64,000 nucleotides of DNA from Marinobacterium_A aestuariivivens (GCF_042661465.1 NZ_JBHSWE010000001.1:5022001-5086000); one strand, 5' to 3'; numbered from the stretch's first letter, positions 10,484 to 21,358 are shown. Numbers and translations: made by a program. The notes: generated from the sequence alone by a model not told the origin.

Positions 10484-12127
10484 ATGAACAGAAAATCGAA
10501 GCCAGCGGAGGTCAGCATGGAAAACCTGCTGCGGATCTTCACCGTTCCCGAAGCCCCGGGGTCGACACTGAGCCGGCTGGAGAACCATATTTCCGCCAAC
10601 CTTGCCGGGTTCCTGCAGGATCATATCGTTGCCGAAGAGACCGATCTGGTAAAGATCGAGCGCGATTTCAACGACACCGAGATCCCGGAGCAGCCGGTGT
10701 ACGTGTCCGATCAGGCCCAGTTCCTGCTCGAGAAGGTGGTCGCCCAGTCCGTGCATACCTCCTCGCCGAGTTTCGTCGGGCACATGACCTCGGCGTTGCC
10801 CTATTTCATGATCCCGCTGTCCAAGATCATGATCGCCCTGAACCAGAACCTGGTGAAAACGGAGACCTCGAAGGCCTTCACGCCGCTCGAGCGCCAGGTG
10901 CTGGGCATGCTGCACCGTCTTGTCTACGGCGAGCCGGAGGCGTTTTACGACCGCTGGCTGCACGACAGCCACAGACACCTGGGGCTTTCTGCTCCGGGGG
11001 CACCGTCGCCAATATCACCGCGCTCTGGGCGGCCCGTAACCGGGCCTTCGGTCCCGATGGCGACTTCCCGGGCATTACGCGCAGCGGGGTATTTGCCGCG
11101 ATGCGTCATTACGGCTGTGAAGGCACTGCGGTGCTGGTATCGGAGCGTGGCCACTATTCGCTGTCCAAGTCCGCCGACGTGCTCGGGATCGGGCGCGATC
11201 AGATCGTCACCGTCGAGACGGATGGTCACAACCGGATCCGTCCGGATGCCCTCGAGGCGAAGCTGAAACAGCTGCAGCGGCAGAATATCCGCCCCTTCGC
11301 GCTGGTCGGCGTGGCCGGCACCACCGAGACCGGCAATATCGACCCCTGGACAGGCTGGCCGATATCGCCCAGGAACGGGGAATCCATTTCCATGTCGACG
11401 GCGCCTGGGGGCCGACGCTGTTCTCCGACCGTTACCGCGGCCGCCTGAAGGGCATCGAGCGCGCCGACTCGGTGACCATCGACGCGCACAAGCAGCTCTA
11501 TGTGCCCATGGGCGTCGGGCTGGTGCTGTTCCGCGATCCCTCCGCGCTCGGCAGTATCGAGCACCACGCCCAGTACATCATCCGCCAGGGCTCGAAGGAT
11601 CTGGGCAGTGCCACCCTTGAAGGGTCCCGTCCGGGAATGGCGATGCTGGTGCATTCGGCGCTGAAGATCATCGGTCGCCGCGGCTACGGCCTGCTGATCG
11701 ACAACGGCATCGAAATGGCCCGGCGCTTCGCCAGCCGGGTCGACACGCTCGAGGACTTCGAACTGGTCTCCGAGCCCGAACTCAATATTCTGACCTACCG
11801 CTGGGCGCCGGCCCCGGTGCAGGAAACGCTGCGTGGCGCCGATGCCGATCTGTGCCGGCGGATCAACGAGGTGCTCAGCCGCATCACCCGTACCGTGCAG
11901 AAAACCCAGCGCGAGCACGGCAAGGCGTTCGTCTCCCGCACCCGCCTGACGCCCGAACGCTACGGGCGCCAGCTGATCACGGTGTTTCGCGTCGTGCTGG
12001 CCAACCCCTGACCACCGACCAGGTGCTGCAGGACGTTATCGAGGAGCAGCGCGAGATCGTCCGGGGCATGGCCGGGGATGCCGACATTGCCGAACTGAAC
12101 CGGCTGGTCAGCTGCCCGGTCGCCTGA
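10484..12127 (+). CDS. panP: PLP-dependent aspartate 1-decarboxylase PanP (three apparent frameshifts)
   Basis: Pyridoxal-phosphate enzyme of the glutamate decarboxylase fold that makes beta-alanine for pantothenate. The N-terminal stretch LLRIFTVPEAPGSTL and VGHMTSALPYFMIPLSKI are close to Vibrio PanP as I recall it. Further blocks are FCSGGTVANITALW, HVDGAWGPTLF and the cofactor lysine in DAHKQLYVPMG. Three frame breaks occur at runs 10981-10984 (GGGG), 11343-11346 (CCCC) and 12005-12008 (CCCC). One extra base in each restores a continuous 548-residue protein, the expected length. ATG 10484 starts MNRKSKP. A broader group II decarboxylase role is the alternative. Confidence 0.87.
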
Positions 12128-12156
12128 GTTCCAGTTTACAGACCCATCGCATCAAT

Positions 12157-12170
12157 AACTGTCGACAGTT
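12157..12170. promoter_or_regulatory. Perfect 14-bp palindrome upstream of prpE
   Basis: AACTGTCGACAGTT is a perfect palindrome 30 bases after the panP stop and about 190 bases before prpE. The TGTCGACA core resembles operators of FadR-type GntR regulators, but no such regulator is adjacent. It could also be part of a weak terminator. Confidence 0.35.
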
Positions 12171-12360
12171 TGTGATGGCCCGAAATCGCAGTTATGCACC
12201 GATACTTGCCCAGGATCAACAAACCAAGGGCCTTTAGCCTTTCGTCTAGGTTAAAATTCAGCCGTTTTTCAGTATGGTTGAGCCTAGATGCGGGGCTAAC
12301 TGTCAACAATCATAACAAGGCCCCTGAAACCTCAGGTGATAACAATAAAGGGGCCGGACA

Positions 12361-14255
12361 ATGTCCTACCAAGCAGAGTACGCACAATCGATCGCGAATC
12401 CCGAAGACTTCTGGGCCGAAAAGGCCGCCGCGCTTCAGTGGTTCAAGGCACCGCAACGCATCCTCTCGCAGGACGAAAACGGTATCGATCGCTGGTTTGC
12501 CGACGGCGAACTCAATACCGCCTACCTGGCGCTGGATGTTCACGTAGAGGAAGGGCGGGGCGACCAGACGGCGCTGATCTACGACTCGCCGGTGACCGCT
12601 ACCCGGCGCCAGTTCAGCTATCGCGAGCTGCGTGACCAGGTGGCCCGCTTTGCCGGTGTGCTGCAGGCGCAGGGCGTCGCCAAAGGCGATCGGGTGGTGA
12701 TCTACATGCCGATGATCCCGGAAGCGGTGGTGGCGATGCTGGCGGTCGCCCGTCTCGGTGCCGTCCATTCGGTGGTTTTCGGCGGCTTCGCAGCGCCGGA
12801 GCTGGCAATGCGAATCGAGGACGCCGAGCCCAAAGTGATAGTGTCCGCGTCCTGCGGCATCGAAGTCGACAAGGTCATCCCCTACAAGCCGTTGCTGGAC
12901 GAGGCGATCGAACGTTCCAGTCACAAGCCTGAGCGCTGTGTGGTGTTCCAGCGCAGCATGATCACCGCCTCGATGGTTCCGGGGCGGGACCTGGACTGGG
13001 TCGAGGCGATGAAGGATGCCCAGGACGCCGGCTGCGTGCCGGTGAAGGGGACCGATCCGCTCTATATCCTCTATACCTCCGGCACGACCGGCAAGCCCAA
13101 GGGGGTCGTGCGCGACAACGGCGGTCATGCGGTGGCGCTGCGCTATTCGATGAAGGCCATCTACAACATGGATCCGGGCGAGGTGTTCTGGGCCGCGTCC
13201 GATGTCGGCTGGGTCGTGGGACACTCCTATATCGTCTATGCCCCCTGCTGGCCGGCTGCACCACCCTGGTGTACGAGGGCAAGCCTGTGCGTACCCCTGA
13301 TGCCGGCGCTTTCTGGCGCGTCTGTGCCGACTACGGTGTCAAGGCGCTGTTCGCTGCGCCGACCGCTTTTCGCGCCATCAAGAAGGAGGATCCCCGGGGC
13401 GAACGGCTGCGACAGTATGACCTGTCGAAACTGGAAACCATTTTCATGGCCGGCGAGCGCCTCGATCCACCGACCTACCACTGGACCCTCGAAGTCACCG
13501 GCAAGCCGGTCGTGGATCACTGGTGGCAAACCGAGACCGGCTGGGCGATCTGCGGCAATCCGACCGGTATCGAGATGCTGGAGCCCAAACCCGGCTCGGC
13601 CACCGTGCCGGTGCCGGGCTTCAACGTGCAGATCCTCGATCCCGCGGGTCAGGAAATGCCGGCCGGGGAGCAGGGCAGTGTGGCACTGAAGCTGCCGTTG
13701 CCGCCGGGCTGCCTGCCGACCGTCTGGGGCAATTTCGAACGTTTTCGTGCCGGCTATCTGAGCGATTTCCCCGGCTTTTACTGCTCGGGGGATGGCGGTT
13801 ACAAGGACGGGGACGGCTATGTCTTCATCATGGGGCGGACGGACGATGTCATTAATGTCGCCGGGCACCGGCTCTCCACCGGTGAAATGGAGGAGATCGT
13901 CGCGGCCCATCCGGCGGTAGCCGAATGCGCGGTGATCGGCATCAACGACGAGCTCAAGGGTCAGCAGCCGGTCGGCCTGGTGCTGCTCAAGGATGGCGTC
14001 GAGGTCGACGAGGCGGCACTCGAGGCCGAGCTGGTGGCCAGCGTGCGCAAGGAGATCGGAGCGGTCGCCTGTTTCCGGCGTGCGGTGGTGGTGCAGCGCC
14101 TGCCCAAGACCCGTTCCGGCAAGATCCTGCGCAAGCTGCTGCGCCAGATCGCCGACGGTCAGGCATACAGCGTGCCGTCGACCATCGATGACCCGACCAG
14201 CCTGTCGGAAATCGAGGCGGCGCTCGACAGTCGCGGGCTGGTGGCCCGAAGCTGA
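12361..14255 (+). CDS. prpE: Propionyl-CoA synthetase PrpE (one apparent frameshift)
   Basis: AMP-forming acyl-CoA synthetase that activates propionate, and to a lesser degree acetate, in the cytoplasm. The start MSYQAEYAQSIANPEDFWAE and the block ALQWFKAPQRIL are typical of PrpE. The P-loop-like motif is YTSGTTGKPKG, and the C-terminal acetylatable lysine lies in TRSGKILRK. The frame breaks at the C run 13241-13245; one extra C restores YAPLLAGCTTLVYEGKPV. The repaired product is 631 residues, the usual length. No 2-methylcitrate cycle genes are next to it. An AcsA-like acetyl-CoA synthetase is the alternative, but the N-terminus favours PrpE. Confidence 0.9.
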
Positions 14256-14271
14256 GGACCGGCGCCGACAG

Positions 14272-14290
14272 AGGCCCGTCCCGGGCCTTT
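14272..14290 (+). terminator. Likely rho-independent terminator of prpE
   Basis: AGGCCCG pairs with CGGGCCT across a three-base loop, followed by TT, beginning 17 bases after the prpE stop. The T-tract is short. Confidence 0.6.
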
Positions 14291-14327
14291 GTCGCCATGT
14301 GGAGACAATTAAATATCTTTGTAAATC

Positions 14328-14344
14328 AGTTAATTAAATTAACT
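14328..14344. promoter_or_regulatory. AT-rich palindrome AGTTAAT-TAA-ATTAACT
   Basis: A perfect 7-3-7 inverted repeat lies in the AT-rich tract about 160 bases upstream of the riboswitch. It may be a repressor site or promoter UP region for the riboswitch-protease transcript. No regulator can be assigned. Confidence 0.35.
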
Positions 14345-14505
14345 TATTCAGAAAATACAACTTTTCCGTATCGATATTCCATATTCATCTAATTATTGAA
14401 CGACCGTTTTTGCTAGCATCCATCCGACAGAGTTGAATCTGTCCTGAATGACGTGGGCCAGCCGCCGACGACCGTTCCGGGCGCCAAGGATCAACTCAGA
14501 AAGAT

Positions 14506-14590
14506 CCTCTCCCGAAATGGCAAAATCCGGGCAACCGGATGACGCAAAGTCACGGGTCCCTCGCTGGATAGCCGGACTACCGAACGAGAG
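14506..14590 (+). ncRNA. Cyclic di-GMP-I (GEMM-I) riboswitch
   Basis: The conserved core of the class I cyclic-di-GMP aptamer is visible. GGCAAA is followed by a perfect P2 stem (ATCCGG / CCGGAT) capped by a GCAA tetraloop. Then comes the invariant GACGCAAAG, a P3 arm starting CACGGG, and GGATAGCCGGACTACCGA at its 3' side. CTCTC at 14507-14511 can pair with GAGAG at 14586-14590 to close P1. It lies about 258 bases upstream of the secreted protease gene on the same strand. A short hairpin just after P1 (GAGAG with CCTCTT) may be part of the expression platform. Established knowledge: this RNA couples c-di-GMP level to expression of the downstream gene. ON or OFF behaviour cannot be read here. 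Confidence 0.85.
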
Positions 14591-14847
14591 TCACGCCTCT
14601 TCAGCCGGTAGCTGTGGGTCTTTCGCGCAAGCGTTGTTCAGGATTCACAGGTTGCCGGTATTTGCCTGCCGTATGCCGCCGATCCGCAGCCGGGTCGATT
14701 ATCCGTTATCGCTTGCGGAAATTTCCGATTTGTCACGCTACCCTTTGCAGGGGCGGTCTCCGGCCGCACCGAGGATGCGAAGGACAGAAATACACTCGAA
14801 AAGCGAGCCCCGCACACCGGCTTTCGGGGCGAGCAGGGAGACTAAGG

Positions 14848-17227
14848 ATGAATATCATACGCACAGGCTCTCTTGCCGGATGCCTGCTATCCGTTTTCGT
14901 CAGTTGCAGCACCCTGGCCGCACCGGGTCAGGGCGGCGCCGCCGCCTTCTCCGGTGATCCGGACCGGCTGCCGCCGGGACGGCTCAAATCCCAGATCGAG
15001 AAACTGCCGCCGGCCGCGCAGCAGCGTGCGCTGGAATGGCTCGAGCGCTTCGATATACCGGTCGAGGATTACGAATTTCTGCACGTCGACGGTGACGGGG
15101 CCATCTTCTATGCCGATACGGTGCTGCCCGACGAGGCCGACGGCACCACGGAACCGAGCGAGCCGGGCGTCGAGGCGATTGCACCGGAAGACGCCTTCCT
15201 GTTGCATAGCCGGCCGGGCGCGAGCCAGGTGGTGTTTCTCGACTTCGACGGTCATGTGATCACGGACACCGCCTGGAACAGCGGCGGCGCTTCGTCCTAC
15301 TTTGCGCGCCCCTACGATACCGATGGCAATCCCACCGGTTTCAGTGACAGCGAACGCAACCAGATCGCCGAGATCTGGCACCGGGTCGCCGAGGACATGG
15401 CGCCCTTCGACATCGATGTCACGACCGAGGACCCGGGCGGTTTCGGCCCGACCACCGGCCATGTGCTGATCACGGACAGTACCGACGAAACCGGCTCGCC
15501 GATGCCCCACTCGTCGGCGGGCGGGGTGGCGTATGTCGGAGTCTGGGGGCTTCGTACTATACCTACTATCAGCCGGCGCTGGTCTATTACGACAACCTCG
15601 GCGGCGGTTTCCCGCCCTATGTCTCGGAAGCCTCGAGCCACGAGTTCGGGCATAACCTGGGGCTCGGTCACGATGGCACCTCGACGACGGGTTATTACAG
15701 CGGCCATGGCTCCGGTTACATCTCCTGGGCCCCGGTGATGGGCGTGGGTTACTACAACAACGTCACCCAGTGGAGCAAAGGCGAGTACGCCGATGCCAAC
15801 AATACCCAGGACGACGTTGCGATCATCAGCGGCCAGCTCGGCTACCGCAGCGATGATCACGGCAACAGTCCCGGCAGTGCGACGGCGCTGCAGGTCGATG
15901 CCGATGGCATCGTGGCGGTGACCTTCCCCGAGATCGATCCCTACAACCAGGATCCGGCCAACAAGGGGGTGATCGAGACGCGTAGCGACGTCGACCTGTT
16001 CTGGTTCGACACCGCCGAAGGCTACGTAACCTTCAACCTGCTGCCGGCCTGGAAGCTTTCTACCGCGACAGCCGGCGCGGCGCCAATCTCGATATCGAGG
16101 CCAAACTTTATGACGCTCTGGGCAACCCCGTGGCCAGCAGCGACCTGAGCGGCGATACTATGGCTCAGCTCGATCAGTACGTACCGGCTGGCCGCTACTA
16201 CCTGCAGATCAGCGGCGTCGGCAGTGCCGCGAGCCCCTACAGCGACTATGGCAGCCTCGGTTTCTATTACATCTCTGGCACTGTCCAGCCGGCGGTCACC
16301 GACGATACGCCGCCGACGGTGAATTCTGCAGGCTGGTGGGCCACGTTGCCCGCTGCGAGCAGTACCAGCAGTATCGATATGGCCGTCAATGCCGCCTCGG
16401 ATGACTCCGGCGTCGTCGAATACTGGTTCCAGTGCGTGACCGGCGGCAGCGGCTGCGGTTACAGCGGCTGGCAGGGCAGTACCCAATACAGCGCGACGGG
16501 ACTGGCGCCGGGGACCCTCTATAGCTTCCAGGTCAAGGCACGGGACGCTTACGGCAACGAAACCGCCTGGTCGTCGATACAGAGTGCGACGACCTACGCC
16601 AATCAGGTGCCGGTGGCAAACGACGACAGCGCCTCGACCGACGCGGGGGTGGCCGTTTCGATCCCGGTACTGGCCAACGATACCGATGCCGACGGTGACA
16701 GCCTCAACATCGAAACGGTTGGCGCCAGCAGCGATGGTAGCGTCGTCGCCAGCGGGGGCGAGCTGGTCTACACGCCCGCAGCTGGCTTCAGTGGCACCAC
16801 CAGCTTCACTTATACCGTTACCGACGGGCTGGCGGAGTCCGCTCCGGCGACCGTGACGGTCACCGTCCATGCGGTGAACGGTGCGCCGGTGGCTGCCGAT
16901 GACAGCGCCTCGGTCGGACTGAACAGCAGTGTCGTGATCGATGTGCTCGCCAATGACAGCGACCCCGACGGCGACAGCCTGACGATCGCCAGCGTCACCG
17001 GCGCCAACAAGGGAAGCCTGACCCACGACGGCAGCCAGGTCACCTACAGCAGTGGCAACAGGCGCGGTGGCGACAGTTTCACTTATACCGTTATCGACAG
17101 TAACGGCGGTTCTGCAACTGCCACCGTCTCGGTCAACATCAGTCCGGACGGCGGCGGTGACAGCGGGGGAGGTGATGGTGGCGACACCGGCGGTGGCGGC
17201 AAATGTCACCCGAAGAAAGGCTGTTGA
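14848..17227 (+). CDS. Secreted metzincin metalloprotease with tandem Ig/cadherin-like repeats (two apparent frameshifts)
   Basis: ATG 14848 has AGGGAG upstream and a signal peptide (MNIIRTGSLAGCLLSVF...CSTLAA). The zinc site HEFGHNLGLGHDG (codons 15639-15677) is a complete metzincin HExxHxxGxxH, and the downstream APVMGVGYYN could be the Met-turn. After the catalytic region come a fibronectin-like segment, then two NDDSAS...VLANDxDxDGDSL repeats of the bacterial tandem-95/cadherin-like type. A Gly/Asp-rich tail ends in KCHPKKGC. Frame breaks at G run 15545-15549 and at 16051-16052 are each repaired by one G, giving about 793 residues. The upstream cyclic-di-GMP riboswitch suggests a biofilm-linked function. 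The substrate is unknown. Confidence 0.82.
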
Positions 17228-17232
17228 ATCTA

Positions 17233-17263
17233 ACCCGGCATACGAATACTCCGTATGCCGGGT
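17233..17263 (+). terminator. Strong hairpin after the protease gene
   Basis: ACCCGGCATACG pairs perfectly with CGTATGCCGGGT over a seven-base loop, six bases after the stop codon. There is no T-tract, so factor-independent termination is uncertain. Confidence 0.55.
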
Positions 17264-17267
17264 AACC

Positions 17268-17336
17268 GTAGGAGCCCGGCCTCCGGGCGAACCGAGTGCC
17301 TGCCCAGGCCTGTTCGCCCACGGGGCGGGCTCCTAC
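17268..17336. repeat. REP-like palindrome
   Basis: A 69-base unit begins GTAGGAGCCCGGCCTCCGGGCGAA and ends CGCCCACGGGGCGGGCTCCTAC. It lies between the convergent protease and SDR genes. Confidence 0.75.
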
Positions 17337-17343
17337 AAAGCTG

Positions 17344-18192
17344 TCACCGATTCTCCCGATCCGAAATCGCATTCAGGACCCGGTCGAGCATCAGGCTCGA
17401 CAGCATCCGTTTCAGGCCGCCGAGCAGATAGGTCGGGGTCGTGACGTAGTAGCGCGGCCGCGCGCGCGGCGCTTCCAGTGCCAGGATCACCTTTTCCAGC
17501 ACGGCCTCCGGCCTTTTGGTGAACCGATCCTTCTTCTGGGTACCTTCGGCGGCCAGGCGCCGTTCGACCGCTTCGTAGGTCTGGCGATGGGCGCTGGCCT
17601 CGACATCGATATGCTGCTTGAACATGCGATAGGCGTTTTCACGGAAGCGGCTGAGCACAGGTCCCGTATCGATCAGCGAAACCTGAATGCCGCTACCGTC
17701 CAGCTCCTGGCGCAGGGTGTCGGTCAGCCCTTCGAGCGCGAACTTGGAGGCGTTGTAGGCGCCGCGGTACTTCAGCGTGATCAGTCCCAGTACCGAGCTG
17801 TGCTGGATGATCCGCCCGTAGCCCTGGCGGCGCATGACCGGCAGCACCCGGCAGGTCAGCTCATGGGTGCCGAAGAGGTTGGTCTCGAACTGGGCGCGCA
17901 GCACCTCGCGGCTGAGATCCTCGACCGCGCCCGGCTGTCCATAGGCGCCATTGTTGAACAGCGCATAGAGTGTGCCGCCGGTCTGCGCCAGCACCCGGTC
18001 GACCGCCGCGGCGATCGAGGCCGGGTCGTCGAGGTCGAGCCGGCAGGCCTCGAAGCCCTGCTCGCGCAGGTGTTCGACGTCCTCGGGTTTGCGCGCTGTG
18101 GCGAAGACACGGTAGCCGCGCTCGCGCAGCGCCAGTGCGACATGGTGTCCGATTCCGCTGGAGCAGCCGGTGATCAGGATGCTCTTTTCCAT
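17344..18192 (-). CDS. SDR family oxidoreductase (282 aa)
   Basis: Classical short-chain dehydrogenase/reductase using NAD(P)H. The nucleotide motif TGCSSGIG is at residues 8-15, NNGAYG is in the middle, and the catalytic YNASK is preceded by HSS. The first residues MEKSILITGCSSG place the start at ATG 18192. The substrate is not predictable; several homologues are annotated as ketoacyl or steroid-type reductases without proof. It is followed closely by the REP-like repeat and lies downstream of the AEC permease gene, possibly in the same minus-strand transcription unit. Confidence 0.85.
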   Translation of the reverse strand: MEKSILITGCSSGIGHHVALALRERGYRVFATARKPEDVEHLREQGFEACRLDLDDPASIAAAVDRVLAQTGGTLYALFNNGAYGQPGAVEDLSREVLRAQFETNLFGTHELTCRVLPVMRRQGYGRIIQHSSVLGLITLKYRGAYNASKFALEGLTDTLRQELDGSGIQVSLIDTGPVLSRFRENAYRMFKQHIDVEASAHRQTYEAVERRLAAEGTQKKDRFTKRPEAVLEKVILALEAPRARPRYYVTTPTYLLGGLKRMLSSLMLDRVLNAISDRENR

Positions 18193-18249
18193 TTCTTGGT
18201 GCCCTGGTGATCCCTGGAGAGCGCATGCTACCAGAACCGGCCGCCGACT

Positions 18250-19134
18250 TCAGAGGTAGAAGGCGGACAGGAGCATGACGGCGAGCAGCGACAGTGGCAT
18301 CGAACAGAGGATGACGGCGGCAATCAGGTCCTTGGGCCCCTGGTACTGGCTGGCCAGGATGTAGCTCAGTACCGCGACCGGCATGCAGGCCTGAATCAGC
18401 AGCGACTCTGCCAGCAACTCGGGCATCGGCAGCAGTTGCAGGACGATCAGCGCCGCAGCGGCCCCGATCAGCACCCGACCGGCACTGAGCAGCCCGATCA
18501 GTCCGAAACCGATGTTGCCTCCGAGGCGGATCGACGCCAGCGAGCGGCCGAGCAGCAGCAGCATGATCGGCACCGTAATGCCGGCCAGCAGGTCCAGGGT
18601 ATCCATAATCGGCGCCGGTACCGGGATATCGGCGAGCAGCAGCAGGACGCCAACCAGCAGCGCGATCACCGAGCCGTTGGCAAGCAGCGCCCTCGGGTCG
18701 AGCCGCCCGGACATCAGCCAGGCGCCGAGGGAGAGATTGCTGAGGCCGACGGTGGTCGATACGACCACCGCATAAGGCAGGGCATCGGGGCCGAGCAGCG
18801 CATAAACCACCGGGATGCCGAGGTTGCCGGTGTTGGGGTTTGACAGCACCGGCACCAGAAAACGCAGCGGCTGACGGGCGATCTTCAGCAGCGCAGCCGC
18901 CATCAATACCGACAGGGCCAGCATGGCGAGGGTGGCCAGGATTGTCTGCGACAACTGGCTGATACCGGCGTCCATGCGCAGCAGCGAGTTGAGCAGCAGT
19001 GCCGGCAGACCGATGACCATGACCAGCTGGGGCAGGTCGGGGTCGTCGAGCAGTCGGGTACGCCGGCTCAGTATCCAGCCAAGGCCGGTGCAGACCAGTA
19101 CCGGCGTCAGGCTGGCCAGAAAGGGAATCACCAT
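18250..19134 (-). CDS. AEC family transporter (auxin efflux carrier type, 294 aa)
   Basis: An inner-membrane permease with about ten hydrophobic helices across its whole length, beginning MVIPFLASLTPVLVCTGLGWILSRR. The motif NPNTGNLGIPVVYALLG matches the conserved kink region of bacterial AEC/MdcF-type carriers, which export or exchange small organic anions. It overlaps the 3' end of the histidine kinase gene by a few bases, which suggests co-transcription with it. Substrate unknown. Confidence 0.85.
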   Translation of the reverse strand: MVIPFLASLTPVLVCTGLGWILSRRTRLLDDPDLPQLVMVIGLPALLLNSLLRMDAGISQLSQTILATLAMLALSVLMAAALLKIARQPLRFLVPVLSNPNTGNLGIPVVYALLGPDALPYAVVVSTTVGLSNLSLGAWLMSGRLDPRALLANGSVIALLVGVLLLLADIPVPAPIMDTLDLLAGITVPIMLLLLGRSLASIRLGGNIGFGLIGLLSAGRVLIGAAAALIVLQLLPMPELLAESLLIQACMPVAVLSYILASQYQGPKDLIAAVILCSMPLSLLAVMLLSAFYL

Positions 19135-20611
19135 CGTCTATTGCTCCCGCGGGACGCAAAAGGCGTGATGATAACGCTAACGCCTTTCTTGCTGAAGAGG
19201 GTCTTGCTGAAGGGGTTCCGGCAGAAGGGGGCCGGCGGCCGGCGGCGGCTGGCGGGCAGTCGTACCTCGAAGCAGCTGCCGGCACCGGGGGCGCTGGTTT
19301 CGCTGACGCAGCCGTGATGGGCTTCGGCAATGGCCCGCACCAGGCTGAGCCCAAGCCCGAGCCCCTTGCTGCTGCGGCTGCGATCGCCGCGGAACAGGCG
19401 CTGGTAGATATGCGGACGGTCGGCGGCGGCAATACCGATGCCGCTGTCGGAGATCCGGAACAGCACGGCGTCGGTCCCGGCGTGGGCCTCGAGCCGGACC
19501 TCACCGCCGGCCGGCGTATATTTGATGGCATTGTCGATCAGGTTGGCGAGCACCTGTCGGAGCCGGTTCGGATCGGCCTCGAGCGGGATCGGACCTTCGG
19601 CCCTGAGATGGACCGAGATGCCGGCGTCCTCGGCGCTGTACTGGTAAAGTTCGGCCATTTCCCGCAGCAGGCGGGCGCCGTCCAGCGGCTGGTAGTCCAG
19701 TTGCAGCAGGCCGTATTCCGCCTCGGCGATATCCATCAGGGTTTTCAGCATCGATTCGATGCGTCCACATTCCTCGATGCTCTCGCTCAGCGCCTGGATC
19801 TGCTGGGCTGTCAGGGTCTCCTGCGGTTGCAGCAGTTGCTGCTCGAGGTTGAGGCGCAGACGCGCCAGCGGAGTGCGCAGGTCGTGGGCGACATGGTCGA
19901 GCGATTCCCGCATGCCGTTGACCAGCTGGCCGATGGTCGCGAGCATGGCGTTGACCTGGACCGAGAGGCGCCCGAGTTCCGAGCGGTCATCACGCACCGG
20001 CACCCGGGCCGACAGTTCCCGGCTCGAGCGAATGGTCTCGACGGTGTCGATGAGGTCGCGGATCGGTCTCAGGGTGCGCCGGTTGATGTAGACCATCAGC
20101 GCCACGGCCAGTATCCAGATCGGCGCGACCAGGGCCGCCATGGCCCAGCGATACTCCACGCGCTGAGACCGTCGCGCCGCCGCATCGAGCCCGATCAGGA
20201 TCTCCCGGCCGGCGCCGAGCGAAGCCCGTCCGAGCAGCCAGCGGCTGCCATCGCCGGCGCTGGTCTCGACCCAGCCGTCGCCTGGCGCGGCCGGTGGCTC
20301 GAGCGTCTGCCAGCGGCCCGCGCCATAGATCGCGCCGGAGGGCATGCGGATAAGCCAGTTGCCGAGCAGGCCTCCTGCTGCTCTTCATCGAGTACGCCGT
20401 ACAATTTGGCGAGCTCGCCGTGGCCGGCAATGCGCTGATAGTTCTCGAGGCGGGCCTTGAGCAGTTCACGGTCGCGGTCGGCCAGGGAGCGCCCCAGAAG
20501 CTGATCGACGATCAGCCCCATGCCGAGTATGGCGATGCCGAGCACGGCACCCAGTCGCAGGCTCAGCAGCCAGCCCGTGGCACGGCGCCGGTCAGTCGGC
20601 ACGCAGGACAT
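19128..20611 (-). CDS. Sensor histidine kinase (one apparent frameshift)
   Basis: Membrane sensor kinase of a two-component system. ATG 20611 (MSCVPTDRRR) overlaps the end of the response regulator gene by 20 bases. One helix (LGAVLGIAILGMGLIV) precedes a short periplasmic segment, and a second helix (MAALVAPIWILAVALMVY) leads into HAMP. The phosphoacceptor is in DHVAHDLRTPLARLR, followed by the N-box NLIDNAIKYTPAGG and the G-boxes DSGIGIA and GLGLGLSLV. The frame breaks at 20371-20372; in coding orientation one extra G joins EEQQEGLLGNWLIRMPSG. The repaired length is about 494 residues. The small sensor domain resembles QseC/heavy-metal-type kinases. Confidence 0.85.
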
Positions 20612-21266
20612 AGCCGACACCCCGGATGGTATGCAGCAGTTTGGGTTCGAAGTCCTTGTCGATCTTGCCTCGCAGCCGGCACACCAGCACATCGACGACG
20701 TTGGTCTGGGGGTCGAACTGATAGTCCCACAGCTGTTCCAGAATCATCGTCTTCGACAGAATGCGTCCGGGGTTCTGCAGCAGGTATTCCAGCAGCGCGA
20801 ACTCCCGCGGCTGCAGCTGGATCGGCGTGCCGGCGCGCTGAACGCTGCGATCGAGGCGGTCCAGCTCGAGATCGGCGAGTTGCAACCGGCTGCAGCCGGC
20901 GGCTGGCTGGGTGCGTCTGAGCAGCGCCTGGATGCGGGCCTGCAGCTCGACGAAGGAGAAGGGCTTGACCAGGTAATCGTCACTGCCGCTGCGCAGCCCC
21001 GTAACGCGGTCATCCACCGAGTGGCGCGCACTGAGGATCAGGATCGGCATCGTCTGGCCGCGGGCGCGCAGCTCGCGGATCAGGCTGAGGCCGTCGAGGC
21101 CCGGCAGCATCAGGTCGATGACGGCGGCGTCGTGGGCCGTCTGCTCGGCGATATCCAGGGCATCGCGGCCATCGGCGACATGGTTGACGGTAAAGCCGTC
21201 CTCGCGAAAGCCGTTCTGAATAAAGCGGGCGATGGTCAGGTCATCTTCGACCAGCAGCAGTTTCAA
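20592..21266 (-). CDS. OmpR-family response regulator (224 aa)
   Basis: DNA-binding response regulator. The receiver begins MKLLLVEDDLTIARFIQNGF. The phosphorylated aspartate is in AVIDLMLPGLDG, and the switch lysine is in DDYLVKPF. A winged-helix effector follows (LEYLLQNPGRILSKTMILEQLWD...NVVDVLVCRLRGKI). It is transcribed before the overlapping histidine kinase and divergently from the secreted HbpS-like gene 165 bases away. The likely target is therefore that intergenic region, where a TTCAGAATTGTAA element occurs. Confidence 0.9.
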   Translation of the reverse strand: MKLLLVEDDLTIARFIQNGFREDGFTVNHVADGRDALDIAEQTAHDAAVIDLMLPGLDGLSLIRELRARGQTMPILILSARHSVDDRVTGLRSGSDDYLVKPFSFVELQARIQALLRRTQPAAGCSRLQLADLELDRLDRSVQRAGTPIQLQPREFALLEYLLQNPGRILSKTMILEQLWDYQFDPQTNVVDVLVCRLRGKIDKDFEPKLLHTIRGVGYVLRAD

Positions 21267-21343
21267 TTTGGGTTCGGCTCCGTATCGGTAGAGGCCTTAA
21301 GCTAACATCTGCTGCAAACGGGCCCAAGAGCCGGCGGCCAACC

Positions 21344-21358
21344 TTTCAGAATTGTAAT
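21344..21358. promoter_or_regulatory. Possible response-regulator box in divergent promoter
   Basis: TTTCAGAATTGTAAT is an imperfect inverted repeat resembling boxes of copper/heavy-metal type OmpR regulators (TTACA-N4-TGTAA). It lies between the two-component genes and the HbpS-like gene. The assignment is inference. Confidence 0.35.
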
